A stretch of DNA of 64,000 bases. Origin: Dermatemys mawii. Taxonomy: Eukaryota > Chordata > Testudines > Dermatemydidae. The position numbers and the translations under genes were made by a program. The stretch spans positions 1,280,227 through 1,344,226 of the forward strand of contig ML677387.1 in assembly GCA_007922305.1 (NCBI GenBank), read 5' to 3'. Under the pieces are notes generated by a model. It ran no database searches, was not told the origin of the DNA, and worked only from the letters and a program-made list of their open reading frames with translations. Below are positions 1 through 11,243 of this stretch, piece after piece. Positions within the stretch are counted from its first letter, which is position 1. Each line of letters starts with the position of its first letter.

Positions 1-1916
1 ATTAAGAAAAAAACTCCACCCAACCCAGCCTGTCAATAATGCTGGCACACACAGAGCAACCCCCAAGGGAAAGCTAGGAGGAAACCTGATTTTGACATGA
101 ACCTTCAGCATCACCAACTGCCCAGTGCTGCTCAGCACCATCACAGGTGTGATCCACCAGAGCAAAGAGAAGGGAATCAGCCGGTTTAAAAGGTGTCTTC
201 CACAAGCCTCTGAGTCTTATGTGAGACTGAGCTGTGACGTTTCCTGCCAGCTTTGGTGATGTACCAGAGCCCCAGGCAATGCAGGGCAGAAGATTCTGAT
301 TCAGCAGTTCCTGCACCTTGCTGGGTCCCGCAGACCAATGACTCCCCTGGCTAGCTTTATTATTACTTTTAAATGAAAGTATAAAAAACCAGAGGCTGTT
401 TCCACACAGCAGCAAAGCTCTGCGGAGGTTTAATATCCAGCTCCCTGGCTCTCTCTGTTCACAGCCTCCTCACTTGGTGCTCTGCTTCGCCAGCTACTGT
501 TAGAACAACTCTCTTATGTGTTCCTTCCACATGATGAACCATGAGCTCCATTGCCCTCCCGCGGTGCACTGTAATAACACCATCGCTGCTACTCCATCAG
601 TGTCTGCAAGGCTATCATTTGGAGTCCGCTTTAATGGAGGAAGGAAAGCATAAATATTTCACAGACCAACCTGTTTGGTTTTAAAGGTCAATCTGAGCTG
701 AACATCAATGCATGCAGCTTGCATACTGTTATTGCGCATTTTAACCAGACTTTGCTGGCTCTGTCCTATTCTTCCAGAGACCTTTCTTTACAGTGCTCAA
801 CACCAGTTAACACCCATCTCCAAAGGGGCAGCCTTGCGAACTCCCCACCCTGAGCTCCAGAAGCAGCGTTCACGAATTGCAAATGAATCCCTACATTTGA
901 AGCATGTTCAGAGAGGTCTGTGAAGATCAGTGGCTCCAGAGGGAGGGTTATTTTAGAGTCTGTCCTGCGTTTTGTGCTCCTGCATGGCTTCCAAGCACTT
1001 CTGAGTTGCTACTTCTGGACAGAGGGCAGTACTTGTGCGAGGAAGCCCCCTCAGTCCTCTTCCCAGCCACGGCTTGCTCCCCTCGTTCTACAAGTGGGTT
1101 ATGTTTAGAAACCCAGCACAACCGCACTGCTCCAACTAAATGAGCAAAATGTATTTTTCCCTTTTGTATTTTGCAGGAGAGAAAGGTGACAGCCCGAATG
1201 CCTTGGAGAGCAAATCTGTCTTGACAGCTTGGCACAGGTGCCACATGGGCATCAGCAAAGCAGCTTCATTCACACGGCTCAACTCTAAACTAGAAGGATC
1301 CCGTCTCTGCAGGCAAGAGGTAAATGGTCTCCATGGCTCATTCAGCCATCAGCCCCTCTTCTAAGGCTGCCAACAGCATGACTACTTAGTTCCAGTTCTT
1401 CATGCACAGATTTGCAGGCCAAAAGAGACCATGCTGACGGACCAGTGTCTCTCTCCAGTGGTTAGGGTGGTGGCTGGGTGATGGAGCAGGAGTGTGTCCG
1501 CCAATTGGCTGCCCTACAGCATTCAGACTGTGATGAATTTGGATTGGGACCAGTAACTGGGAGGTGAAAAGGCTCAATGTCTCCTCCCCAGTCAGCCCAG
1601 CCTCCCCTGAACTGTCACTAGTGGCCTTATCAACCTGCTCATGGGCACAAGCCTCTCCTTCCCATCTCAACGCACCTGTGATCCTTTCGCTTGCAGGATC
1701 ATCCAGCCTCTTACTGCTCCAGCAAATGTTGCATCCCCGTTGATCACTGGCTTGGCAACATTTGTGCAGACTCCGTTCTCACTGCTTTCGGGAAGGAAGT
1801 GGAGAGCATACAATGCACGCCATGAATCCCTTGTTCAGTGACGTACCAAAAGGCTTGGAAATCATCTCTAAATTCATACCTTGCTCTGGCTTTTCTAATG
1901 GAAAAGTCTCTCTGTT
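1..1916. other. Unique non-coding sequence, nothing recognised
   Basis: I see no repeat family, domain-like reading frame or structured RNA here. The longest frames are about 110 codons, have no recognisable motif and have chance-like composition. If the minus-strand exon near 10.9 kb is real, this stretch could be intron or a later part of that gene. Confidence 0.4.
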
Positions 1917-2455
1917 GTCATAGCGTCATAGAAACGTAGGGCTGGAAGGGGCCATCCCAGCGCTGAGGCAGGACCAAGTCAACCCTAGCCCATTCCTGAC
2001 AGGAGTCTGTCTAACCTGTTCTTGAAAACCTCCTATGACGGGGATTCCACAACCTCCCTTGGTAACTTGTTCCAGTGCTTAATTATCCTCAGCGTTAGAA
2101 AGATTTTCCAAATATTCAACCTAAATCTCCTTCACTGCAAACTAGGCCAATTATTTCTTGTTCTATCCTCAGTGGCCATGGAGTGAGCACCGGCCTCTCG
2201 ATAACTTTTTAACACATTTGAAGATTTTCATATCCCCCCCACCCCAACTTTCTCCTCTCTAGACTAAACATGTTCAGCTCTGTCAACCTTTCTTCACGGG
2301 TCACATTATCTAAACCTCTTATTTTTGTTGCTGTCCTCTGGACTCTCTCCAATTTGTTCACCTCTTTCCTCTTAAACTGCGGTGAGCGTAAATACGGTAT
2401 TTTACACACAGCACCACCTACTGGCTGAACAGTACAGTACCGTTTAACAGTCCAC
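1917..2455 (-). mobile_element. CR1 LINE, 3' end, 5'-truncated
   Basis: Read on the minus strand, this is the C-terminal tip of a CR1 reverse transcriptase followed by the 3' untranslated tail. The frame at 2457-2209 contains NKLERVQRTATKIRGL and then REERLTELNMFSLERRKL, which matches the conserved end of the CR1 ORF2 protein. The left edge carries the short repeated tail seen as TCATAG on the plus strand, the usual CR1 3' terminus. The rest of the element is missing, as expected from incomplete target-primed reverse transcription. The frame is broken by substitutions, so this is a fossil. Confidence 0.9.
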
Positions 2456-2529
2456 ACACAGTGAGAGCGCAGAAGCCAAGGAACAGAGAATGAAGAACGG
2501 GGTCTTTTCTCTCCCCTGGAGGAAGCTGC

Positions 2530-2835
2530 TCAAAGACTCATAGACCCTAAGATCAGAAGGAACCATTCATGATCATCTAGTCTGACCTCGTGCACATCGC
2601 TGGCCACAGAACGTCACCCACACACTCCTCTAGTAGACCCATAATCTCTGGCTGAGCTGCTGAATACCTCAAATCATCATTCGAAGACGTCAAATTTACC
2701 ATTTACTCTAGTTTAAACCTGAAGGTGCCTCGTGCTCCGTGCTGCAGAGGAAGGTGAAAAATTCCCAGAGTCTCTGCCAACTTGACCCAGAAGAAAATTC
2801 CTTCCCGACCCCAAATAAGACCATCATTTGGACCC
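2530..2835 (-). mobile_element. CR1-like LINE 3' tail, second subfamily
   Basis: The plus strand starts with CTCATAGACCCTAAGATCAG and goes on to a TCTGACCTC motif, the reverse complement of a common sauropsid CR1 3' region. It lies only about 75 bp from the preceding CR1 tail but differs from it in sequence, so it is a separate insertion or a different subfamily. There is no coding potential. The right boundary is approximate. Confidence 0.75.
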
Positions 2836-2984
2836 TGCGCTGGGGGCAAAGCTCCAGGTTAAGGCTCATGGGCTGCTGGGAGAGCAAATCCATCACTGAA
2901 TTGTACAAACATGAAATAAAGCCTGTTACAAATAGGGGCCAAAGCCCCAGGTACTGCCAAAGAGCACACAGCACAGACAGCGGG

Positions 2985-3741
2985 TATGGGGGAAAAAACC
3001 GGAGGAGATATTGTCTTGTGTATCAAAGATGTAAACTCTTGCACTGAGGTTGAGATAGGAGTGGGATACAGACCTGCAGAAAGTCTGTGGGTAAAGGTAA
3101 AGGACAAGGGTGATATCGTGGTAGATGTCTTCTATAGACCACCTCACCAGAAAGCAAAGGCGTCTGGGGCTTTTTTTTAAACAACTGTCAAAATAATCGA
3201 AAACGCGGGATTTGGTGGTGATGAGGGAATTCAACTGCCCAGAAAACAATACAGCAGGGCCCACATTATCCATCAAGTTAGTGGAATGTATTGGAGACAA
3301 CTTTTTTATTACAGAAAGTGGAGAAAGCAGTTAAGGCTGTTCTAATTAGATTCTGACAAGCAGGGAGGAACTGGTTGGGAATTTGAAGGCAGAAAGAAGC
3401 GGGGGTGAAATGATCATGAAAGAGTTCATGATTCTAAGGACTGGCACGGGGGGGGGGGGGGGCCACAGCAAAATAAAGACACTGGACTTGAGGAAGGCCG
3501 ACTTCAGCAAACTCATAGAATTGGTAGGTAAGAGTCCATGGGAAGCAAGTCTAAGGTGATACATAATAGTCAACAAGGATTTGTCAAGAACAAATCTTAT
3601 CAAGCCAACCTAATATCCTTCTTTGACAGGGTAACAAGTCTTGTGGATGGAGGGGCAGGGGAGCAGTAGACGTGATATATCTTGACTTTAGTAAAGCTTT
3701 TGATACTGCCTCACAAGACCTTTACCTAAACAAACTAGAGA
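2985..3741 (+). mobile_element. CR1 LINE ORF2 remnant: endonuclease then reverse transcriptase pieces
   Basis: The plus strand first encodes a piece of the CR1 apurinic-type endonuclease (GDIVVDVFYRPPHQ near 3107-3150) and then degenerate sequence matching the downstream part of that domain. At 3665-3741 it encodes the reverse transcriptase segment VIYLDFSKAFDTASQDLYLN. In an intact element the gap between these parts is far longer, so an internal deletion has removed most of the N-terminal reverse transcriptase. Stops and frameshifts interrupt every frame, and a 15-base G tract (3448-3462) breaks the middle. It is a dead copy, opposite in orientation to the two CR1 tails on its left. Confidence 0.85.
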
Positions 3742-3862
3742 AATATAGCCAGGGCTCGCCAGAGGGCAGGAGGTTCTGGGGGGCGGGGGGAGCTGATGGG
3801 GGGTTGCACCCACCATTTTTCCCCTTAGGTGCTCCGGCCCCAGAGCACCCATAGATTCAGCA
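3742..3862 (+). repeat. Short GC-rich interspersed repeat fragment
   Basis: This follows directly on the CR1 remnant and ends with GTGCTCCGGCCCCAGAGCAC and then ATTCAGCACCTATG. I recognise this ending from reptile interspersed repeats, but I cannot assign a class and see no terminal repeats. Confidence 0.35.
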
Positions 3863-5117
3863 CCTATGCCCTTCTATACTAACATACCAGACATCTGGAT
3901 TACCCCACCAAGTTTCAGTAATGCCGTCCATGTAATTAATATTCACTAGCATTTCTAGTTTTTCCTGTTTGTTCCCCATACTTCATTTCTTAAGCTACTT
4001 TGCAGTTTCTCTATTGGGACCGTTAGAAGCAATAACCACTAGAGGGCCCCTGAGGATGGCTTTTTCAAAGGCAGATGACTGAGTTTAACACGTCGGTCCC
4101 CCGCCCCCCATACCGATCACTACGGGCGTGTCTGGGATGCAGAGTGCGTGAGAGAAACAAGTGATTCCTCTTACCGTATAGCCAGCACTAGCCAATGGGT
4201 GTGAGGGGAAAGCTTCCCCACTCGTTTATGATTTCCTGCTTTAAGCACGATTAGCTAACGGGAGAACTTTCACCAGTCAGGACGCTCACAGCGCCTGCAG
4301 ATCTCCCTTCTCAGAGGGAGTTTAAGTTCAAGTGACAAGCGCTGGCCTGGCAACCTCAGAGAGTGAATTCCCCCATTTCTCCAGGCAAGGGCAGCGCCAG
4401 CTTCTCCACCGCGCTGCCTGGGCCTGACCTCGAGGGACCGCCCTGAGGAGTGAGACGGAAGCTCGGGCTGCAGGGCCTCTCTGCTGAGACTACCAACCGG
4501 GGGCGCTTGGGGGTGGACACCTGCCCCAGATGTCTAAGAGCAGCAAATCACCACACCAAGGGCACCCCACCGCTCCCAGGCTGGAATTCCCTTTCTTCAT
4601 TTCCTCCCTGCGCCAGACGGGCCTCCTGAGCTACGGGCAAATCCCACCCCTGAAACTCTCAAACAACCTCTGTTCTACGCACAAGAGTCGAACCCGCTGC
4701 GCCGTCCATTCCTGCATTTTAGCTCCTTACCCAAAACTTTCTACCCTGGTCCTTTCAGTCTATAATTAGGCCTATTACTAAGCACCTCCTCAAGAGCAGA
4801 GCTGTGCTGTAACCATAGTTACACAACATTTTGCCGTTGCTAGGGACGGTGCAGGGGCAAGCAGCCCTGACGAAGCCTGGAGGAATTCTGTAAATGAGTG
4901 CTGTTCCTGCCGTGCTGACAGCCCACGCCCCGTCCCAATAGGACGGCCACGCAGTCGGGATGACATTTGCCAGCCAAGATCTCTACAAGGGAATGAATAT
5001 TCTGCGCGTGAGCTCTGCCTCCATTTCCTTGATGATCATTTCTGGCTGCAGAGAAAATGGCAAATAGAAGCCACTGCTGTTTCCTAGGTACAACACCGCG
5101 GTGCAGTTCAGCTATCA
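3863..5117. other. Unique non-coding sequence
   Basis: No repeat or gene recognised. About 4370-4520 is somewhat GC-rich with a few CpG. The minus frame at 4840-5130 is open for 96 codons but shows no motif. Confidence 0.35.
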
Positions 5118-5387
5118 CAGCACTTCTCAACCTTTAGCAACCTGAGGACCCCCATTTTGATTTTAAAAAATCTGCAGACCCCCAAGCCCTGAACTCAGCC
5201 CCAGGCCCCACCCCCACTCCCCCTCTTCCCCACCTCTGCTCTGACTCTTTCCATCCCTCTGTCAGACTCCTGCACACCGCTGAAAAGCTGCGTCGCGGCG
5301 TGCAGGAGGCACTGGGAGGGAGAGGGAGGAGTTGATCAGCCAGCCAGCAGCCCTGGACATGACTCACAGACCCAGTGGGGAACCCTG
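5118..5387. mobile_element. hAT-like non-autonomous DNA element with 8-bp target duplication
   Basis: The element starts CAGCACTTCTCAACC and ends GGGGAACCCTG, imperfect inverted termini of the kind found in Charlie-type hAT elements. Perfect 8-bp duplications, AGCTATCA, flank it at 5110-5117 and 5388-5395. The 270-bp interior is C-rich and non-coding, so it would have depended on a transposase from elsewhere. Confidence 0.85.
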
Positions 5388-5991
5388 AGCTATCACAAAT
5401 GGCCGCATGGGATACACGGCTTCCCTCTCACTACCAACTGCCTCCACCTGGAGGGAATGCCCGAGAGAGGCACAGATTATTCTCCATGGACTACGCAGCC
5501 CTTGAGATGGTCGACATGAGATGGTAACAAGGACTCTTTATCACAACTAATCTGGACATATGAATAGAGGTAGAAGGTTTCGTTTCCCAACCATAGTCCC
5601 TTGGGCTATCAGCTTCCCTTACTCTTAGCTTTATACCAGTTCAGTAATTGCGAAATACTGACAAGACATACCAACAAAGCTAGCTCATCATTTGGTAGCC
5701 TATCAGGCAGTCTGGCAGCAACACAGTATTAAGCTTCAAACCAAGTGCTTTCCAACTTGTAGGGTGTGAAACCTGGACCTGCTACAGGCATCACGTTCAG
5801 CTTCTAGATAAGTTCCACTTAGGACATCTGCATACCATCCTCTGCATCCCCTAGCAGGATAAAGTTACCAAGAATGAGGTTCTGGAACGTAGTTACTCAG
5901 CAGGGACTGAAGGCACGCTCATCACATCACAGTTACGCTGGGCTGGATGTGTGCTGAACAATAAATTCAGTATTTGCCTTCATCTCGCAAT
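5388..5991. other. Unique non-coding sequence
   Basis: Nothing recognised between the two neighbouring DNA elements. Confidence 0.35.
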
Positions 5992-6113
5992 TAGGGTGAC
6001 CAGATGTCCCAATATTATAGGGACAGTCCTGATTTTGGGGTCTTTTTCTTATACAGGCTCCTATTACACCCCACCCCGTCCCGATTTTTCTCATTTGCTG
6101 TCTGGTCATCCTA
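5992..6113. mobile_element. 122-bp hAT-like MITE, copy A, 8-bp target duplication
   Basis: The element begins TAGGGTGACCAGA and ends TCTGGTCATCCTA, so its 13-bp ends are near-perfect inverted repeats. The 8-bp sequence CTCGCAAT is duplicated at 5984-5991 and 6114-6121. The length, 8-bp duplication and YAGGG start fit hAT-derived miniature elements. It has no coding capacity. Two more copies lie in this window, at 15651-15776 and 47340-47463, both in the opposite orientation. Confidence 0.92.
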
Positions 6114-7196
6114 CTCGCAATCGGCTGGTTGATACAATTACATGAAAATATCAAGAGGAGAGAGAGATTCGGAGAAAAAGCAAAATCTTGGCTGGAGGTT
6201 TTAAGAGGCTGTGACTTCAGATTCATCGAAAACTGACGTGTGCCTACTTTTCACACTGCTCCACAGAATACGAGAGCAGAAGGTCACTGGCTTAAATTAA
6301 TAGCAGATAAATGTAGCCCAGACACTAGGAAATGCTCTTTTATGCAGCATGTAGCCATCCTGTAGGGCTCCCTGTGATAGGAGTGAAGCACTGTACTACA
6401 GTGGAAACGCTAACGTTATGACCAACAACCACCTGTGTCATTTTGATGGGTAAGATAAGGGTACTCAAATCACATGCTCCAGGACAGAAGCCACCAGAGG
6501 GCAGGAAGGAATCCTACACTTGATATACAGCATTACACAATTGTTCCAGTGTATTATGGCAGTTTGCCACTTTCCTCAGAGTTGTCAGGGTTAGGCCATT
6601 GCCAGGGGAGGATGAAGAACCTGTAGGACGGGTCTGCTCTTCTGTGGGAAAGTTTGTGTGTTTCTGCAATGCGCATGAAAGATGCATTCTAAACAAGGAC
6701 CATTTGACTCTGAGAAATCTAATGAATCCTACCCTGGAATGCGAGGCAGGCAGAATGCAATTTCCTCCCTTCTAAACTCATTATTGTCAGCCCCTCATTA
6801 CCAGGAGACAGCAGGAATCTTAACTCCATGGGGAATACCTGATGCCCAGGAGAATGCAGAAAGGATATTCACTGCGGCCTTGAGGAGGTACGAATGAAAT
6901 GCTTCAGTCCATTGTTACTGTACACTGCTCCCAGAGGTGACATCTACCATTTATCAAGGTCCCATCAAGAGACCATTTTGCACAAAATGAATAGGGTGTC
7001 ACTGCCAAGCGTTGTGAACCCAAAAGGCCATCAACCAAGAAACAAATCATGGGTACATTCTAAATATCGTCTCCCACCCGTCTGTTACTAAGAGATTTAA
7101 AAAGTAATCACTAATGTTTATGTAGGACCTACACAACAAGTGAATGTGCCTGCTGCTTCTGTTGATAATGTTAACACACACAACTCACCCTGTGTG
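6114..7196. other. Unique non-coding sequence
   Basis: No repeat, gene or RNA recognised. Confidence 0.35.
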
Positions 7197-7283
7197 ATCA
7201 TTTCCCTCTATTTGGCATTGGTGAGGCCTCCTCTGGAGTGTTGTGTCCTGTTTTGGGCCACACACTACAAAAAGCCTGGAGCA
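7197..7283 (+). mobile_element. Short CR1 reverse transcriptase fragment
   Basis: The plus strand encodes YLALVRPPLECCVLFWATHY, which matches the CR1 ORF2 C-terminal motif around LVRPxLEYCVxFWxPHY. Only about 87 bp remain, with no 3' tail. The hAT-like fragment that follows may have cut it. Confidence 0.75.
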
Positions 7284-7285
7284 GT

Positions 7286-7385
7286 GAACTGCTGCCAGTG
7301 GGAGCCACGATTGGCCGAACCTGCGGAGGCAGCAGGTAAATAAACCAGCCCGGCGCATCAGGTGGACCAGAGTTGAGAACTACTG
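7286..7385 (+). mobile_element. hAT-like DNA element, terminal fragment
   Basis: A GC-rich interior (GGGAGCCACGATTGGCCG) leads to a terminus GTTGAGAACTACTG, the typical right end of a hAT element. The left end is absent, so this is a truncated copy next to the CR1 fragment. Confidence 0.6.
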
Positions 7386-7790
7386 GCCTAAGGGGATAGT
7401 GTGTCTCAAACACCAGAGGCAAGAGGGTGCTGACAAGTCATGACGATAGAGTCACTTCTTTCTGGCCCTCCCAGTCTCTTGCTTGCTCTCACTGGTGGCT
7501 GGTTTGGGAATTGGGTGAACGCTCTATAACTAGTTTTGCTGGCTGGCTCTGGGCTTATCAGAGAACGGGAATACAAGGGCGGGTGTCTGAGTTCCAGCAG
7601 CAGGAGAACTCCATTTCCAGGATGATGAACTCCTCAAGGCAGGCACCATTGTCAAGCAAGATGCAGAGTTCTATATTAATAACATTGTTGCTATTAATAT
7701 AGAATAATCATCAATAAGCGAATCTTGCCAAGATGGTGAAGACCCAGCACAAAATCTTTAGATAGCACAGAGAAGACCATCAGACTCTCT
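7386..7790. other. Unique non-coding sequence
   Basis: Nothing recognised. Confidence 0.3.
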
Positions 7791-8083
7791 CAGGGGCAGG
7801 CAACATATGGCCCAAGTGCCAAAGGTGGCATGCGAACTGATTTTCAGTGGCACTCACACTGCCTGGTCCTGGTCACCGGTCTGGGGGGCTCTGCGTTTTA
7901 ACTTAATTTTAAATGAAGTTTCTGAAAAGTTTTAAAAACCTTATTTACTTTACATCCAACACTAGTTTAGTTCTATTATAGACTTATAAAAAGAGACCGT
8001 CTAAAAACATTAAAATAAATTACGGGCACGCAAAACCTTAAATGAAACCTTAAACCCCACTTCTGACAGGTTGCCGACCCCTG
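7791..8083 (-). mobile_element. 293-bp hAT-like MITE
   Basis: The ends are CAGGGGCAGGCAACATATGG and GGTTGCCGACCCCTG, inverted repeats of each other with a few mismatches. The AT-rich interior includes reverse-complement matches to a MITE common in turtles. Flanking 8-mers GACTCTCT and GACTACCG agree at only about half the positions, so the target duplication has decayed. Strand is given by comparison with how the family is usually written. Confidence 0.8.
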
Positions 8084-8823
8084 GACTACCGTCCTAGAGA
8101 CAGCTAGGTTACAGCAGGTAAAATAAGCCGATACCTTTTCTTCCTAGGTCAGTATGATGTACCTTCCCTCATACATGGCTCCATCCAGATCAGTTTGCCA
8201 ACCCAGCTCCCCTCCCTCCTGTAACAGTCCCATACATTTCATCTCGTGCCAGACCACTGTTTTTTCTTTCTTCTGGTTACCAGCCTCTGGCTCTCAGCCC
8301 CTCAGATATTCTGTCTTGGACACTAGCTGTTGCACTAAGGGATGTGTTTACATAATAAACTGTTGTGTCAGGATTTACTCAGTTTGGTTGGCTTTTGTCA
8401 GCCCCTTGGCTGTTTATTAAGCATCTTTTGCATCTTCCTAAGGGCTACAAAATAAGCAGCTGCCTTTTCACTGCTGTGGCATGTGCTTCCCTCTCAGGAT
8501 CTTCTCACACACAGTGCTGGCTAATTTGTCTTCAGACACTGGCTCTAGCATTTATAGCAAACAATGGTGCGTTCTGCTGTTTGGAATCACCCTCAATTCA
8601 CATCCGAGAAAGCACTGTTTATGAGATACAGCCAGGACTTTGCTAACTCCCTCTCTGAATCAGTGTTTGCGATGCAAACAAGGACTGGCTTGTTAAATAT
8701 TTACTACAGGTGAACACCTGCTTCAGTTGTGTTTCCCCTTCTCCAAAACCTGGCAGAGACATTAACACACTACAGTACACATATTGCATAAAACAGACAC
8801 TGGTTATCTCACTGTGTAAGTAC
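8084..8823. other. Unique non-coding sequence
   Basis: Nothing recognised. The frames on both strands are short and carry no motif. Confidence 0.3.
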
Positions 8824-9317
8824 GGCCCTACCAAATTCTCAGCCCATTTTGGTCAATTTCATGGTCATAGGATTTTTTAAATGGTCAATTTCATGACTGC
8901 AGCTATTTAAATCTGAAATTTCAGAGTGCTGTAATTGTGGGAGTCCTGACCCACAAAGAAGTTGTGATGGAGGGGGTGTCAAAAGTTCACTGTAGAGGGA
9001 GTTGCGGTACTGTCACTCTTAGTTCTGTGCTGCTGTTGGTGGGGCACTGCCATCAGACCTGGGCACCCAGCTAACAGCAGCCCCTCTCCAGCCGCCCAGC
9101 TCTGAAGGCAGCCTAAAAGTAAGGGTGGCAATACCCGACCCCCCTAAAATAATCTTGTGGACACCCCCTCCTCACAACTCCCTTTTGGGTCAGGCCCTCC
9201 AATCTGAGAAATGCTGGTCTCCCCCAGCAAATCTATACAGCATCGGGTAAAAGCACACAAAAGACCAGATTTCATGGTCTGTGACACTTTTTTCATGGCT
9301 GTGAATTTGGCAGGACC
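8824..9317. mobile_element. Long palindromic DNA element (about 494 bp)
   Basis: The outer ends are GGCCCTACCAAATTC and GAATTTGGCAGGACC. Inside them lies a second pair of arms of about 35 bp (8945-8980 and 9160-9194, both around CCTGACCCA and TGGGTCAGG). A third, weaker pair is near 9008-9026 and 9113-9133. The whole unit can therefore fold into one long imperfect hairpin. I recognise the family from turtle sequence. There is no coding capacity, and no clear target duplication could be read. Confidence 0.8.
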
Positions 9318-10569
9318 ACATGCATAACCAAAGCCTTGACTTAATGTCTGGTGTATCCCACATGCCTCGTGACTTAGCCCACAGGTAGATTCTCATTTTA
9401 AATCTTTTTATAATAGCCTCAACATACTTTATAACATGCAGATATTCTGGGGTGCGGGGGGGGGGAGGGGAATGTAGCAGACAACTGGCTTATTCTATTA
9501 AAGTTTCTCTGAAAGTTGGATTTTACGATTGGCAGTACCTGTTCTTCCTTGCAGATCATTTACTAATGTGGTTTTGCCTCTACAAATTTCAAACTCTCTG
9601 GCAGAGAACAGTGTTTTCTGGTCTCACAATGTACGAAACTAAGTCTTGGTCCAACTTGTGTTCTACCCACAACCGACAGAGTGCAGTGCTATATGGCAGG
9701 ATCCTTAGGTTTAAAAGATAAACTTTGATTCTATTAAAAGCCTGGGATCTCTGAGGGACTGCGATTTGATCCAGGAATATACTAACAGGTACTGAGCTGA
9801 ACAGGCTTCTCTCTCTTCTGTTCCCATTAGTGAAACAAACAAAAAAAAGTCCCAGCAAGGCAGGGCTGTTTCATGTGCTAAATCAGATTATTTCTTAAAG
9901 GCAAAGGCATTTTGAGGTCACAAGTTTGAAAAATGGACCAGACTTCTTACCCACTTTGAGGAAAACATACAAACCTCTCCCTCCTAACTGTTCTAGCCTG
10001 CTCTGATATCACCAATTTCCACTTGTTATAACCTGCTTTATACTCACAAGGTCACTTTATACCATTCAACTTTAATTATAAAGTTCACTCCTTGCTGTTT
10101 TCATTATGACTGGGAAATATAAACAAAATGGCAACTGTTGATTTTAACATTAAACTTCAGATAAAATGGGAGCACTACAGAATAACAAAACAGTCTGGAA
10201 GCTGCAGTTTCATCATTAGCAGCAGAGAGTAACAGTATGAAACAAACACAACACTCCACAGCACTAGATCAGGAAGAGAAGGTGTCTCACCAAGAACCAG
10301 TCTAATGACCTCTTTCTAATTTATACACATACTTGCAAACCATTTTTTTCCTGCATAAAACCTGTTTCAGAGCCTTGAATGCCCGTGCGTTAGTTCTTTC
10401 CCACGTGAAAAGAATGAGCACACAGTCACATCAATCACGTGCTCTGGTGTCAAACTAAACAACATTTTTTTTAAACTACTAGAAAACTCCCCAGTTCCAA
10501 GGCGGCCCAATATTACAGACTTGGGGTCGCTTTCTTTGGTCAGGGACAGCACCCCTCTGCTGAGGGACA
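9318..10569. other. Unique, AT-rich non-coding sequence upstream of the CpG island
   Basis: No repeat recognised apart from a short G tract near 9452-9470. If the minus-strand exon at 10.9 kb is real, this is the 5' part of its first intron. Confidence 0.35.
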
Positions 10570-10841
10570 GACCCCTCCCTTGCTGCCCGCCCCCCCGAGG
10601 CAGAGCTCACAGGTAGCTGGGTGGTTCAAAGGCGGGCCTGGGGGACATGGGGTGGGGGAGAGTCACGAACCCCAGATACCAGCCCGGCACCCGCTGACCC
10701 TCTCCCGCGCCCCCAGCCTCAGCCAGAAGCGCTGGGAACAGGGGAGGTGTCGCAGGGCAGGGGCTGAGAGTTGTGGCTACTGCAGTCCCGCGCCCCCTCC
10801 CTCGGAGCTGGCAGGAGAAGCGCCCCCGCCCCGGGACTTAC

Positions 10842-10915
10842 CTGGTCTCCTCGCGCCCCGGGGGTCTCTGCCCCGCCGGCGGCTCCTTCTGCTTCTGGCT
10901 CTGCGCGCCCCCCAT
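10842..10915 (-). CDS. Predicted first coding exon, unidentified N-myristoylated protein
   Basis: On the minus strand an ATG at 10915 sits in the strong context CAGCACCATGG. The frame is open for 24 codons plus two bases and stops making sense exactly at ACCAG|GTAAGT, a consensus splice donor at 10841-10836. Read through, the frame meets TAA inside the donor, so the peptide is too short to show as a long frame. The peptide starts MGGAQSQKQK and continues with a Pro-, Gly- and Arg-rich segment. MGxxxS followed by lysines fits an N-myristoylation signal with membrane-binding basic residues. The exon would end in phase 2. I searched memory for this N-terminus and could not match it to a family. 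No in-frame stop lies close upstream, so the start rests on context, the myristoyl pattern and the donor. No second exon was found. Confidence 0.5.
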
Positions 10916-11114
10916 GGTGCTGCCGCTCGGGACCGGGCGCTGCCGGGCGCTGCCGAGCCCCCGCCCCCGCCTCTCCCGCAGGGCAGCGCGGCCGCAGTTC
11001 CCAGCCCCGGGGCCGCCGGGAGGCGCGGAGTCCCGGGCCGGGCGCGGCCCAGGAGGCGCCCCGGGAGCGCTGTGCCCCGGCTCCCCCGGCAGCGCTCGGA
11101 CTCTTCCCCCTCCA

Positions 11115-11243
11115 GCCAGCAGCGGCGAGCTGCTGCAGGGGGGAGGGGGCTGGGAGCGCCCTGCAGGGGGGGGGGCAGTTCGGGGGGGGAGGATGCCCTG
11201 CAGGGGGGCAGTATGAGGGGAGGATGCCCTGCAGAGGGGGTAG
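11115..11243. repeat. G-rich minisatellite at the edge of the assembly gap
   Basis: Four imperfect units, each beginning CTGCAGGGGGG or similar, repeat at about 31-37 bp, with GAGGATGCC before the later CTGCAG sites. G runs of 6-10 bases recur. Sequence after the gap starts again with a G run (11644-11650), so the gap probably hides more of the same array. Confidence 0.75.

Larger units (their letters stand above)
10570..11243 (-). promoter_or_regulatory. CpG island, probable promoter of a leftward gene
   Basis: This is the densest CpG stretch of non-repeat sequence in the window, especially 10690-11110, with many GGGCGG or CCGCCC (Sp1-type) boxes and no TATA box that I can see. It contains the predicted first coding exon at 10842-10915 on the minus strand. 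It runs into a 400-base gap, so the transcription start may be in the missing sequence. A CpG island over a start codon plus splice donor is typical of vertebrate promoters. Divergent transcription to the right is possible but I see no exon there. Confidence 0.7.
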
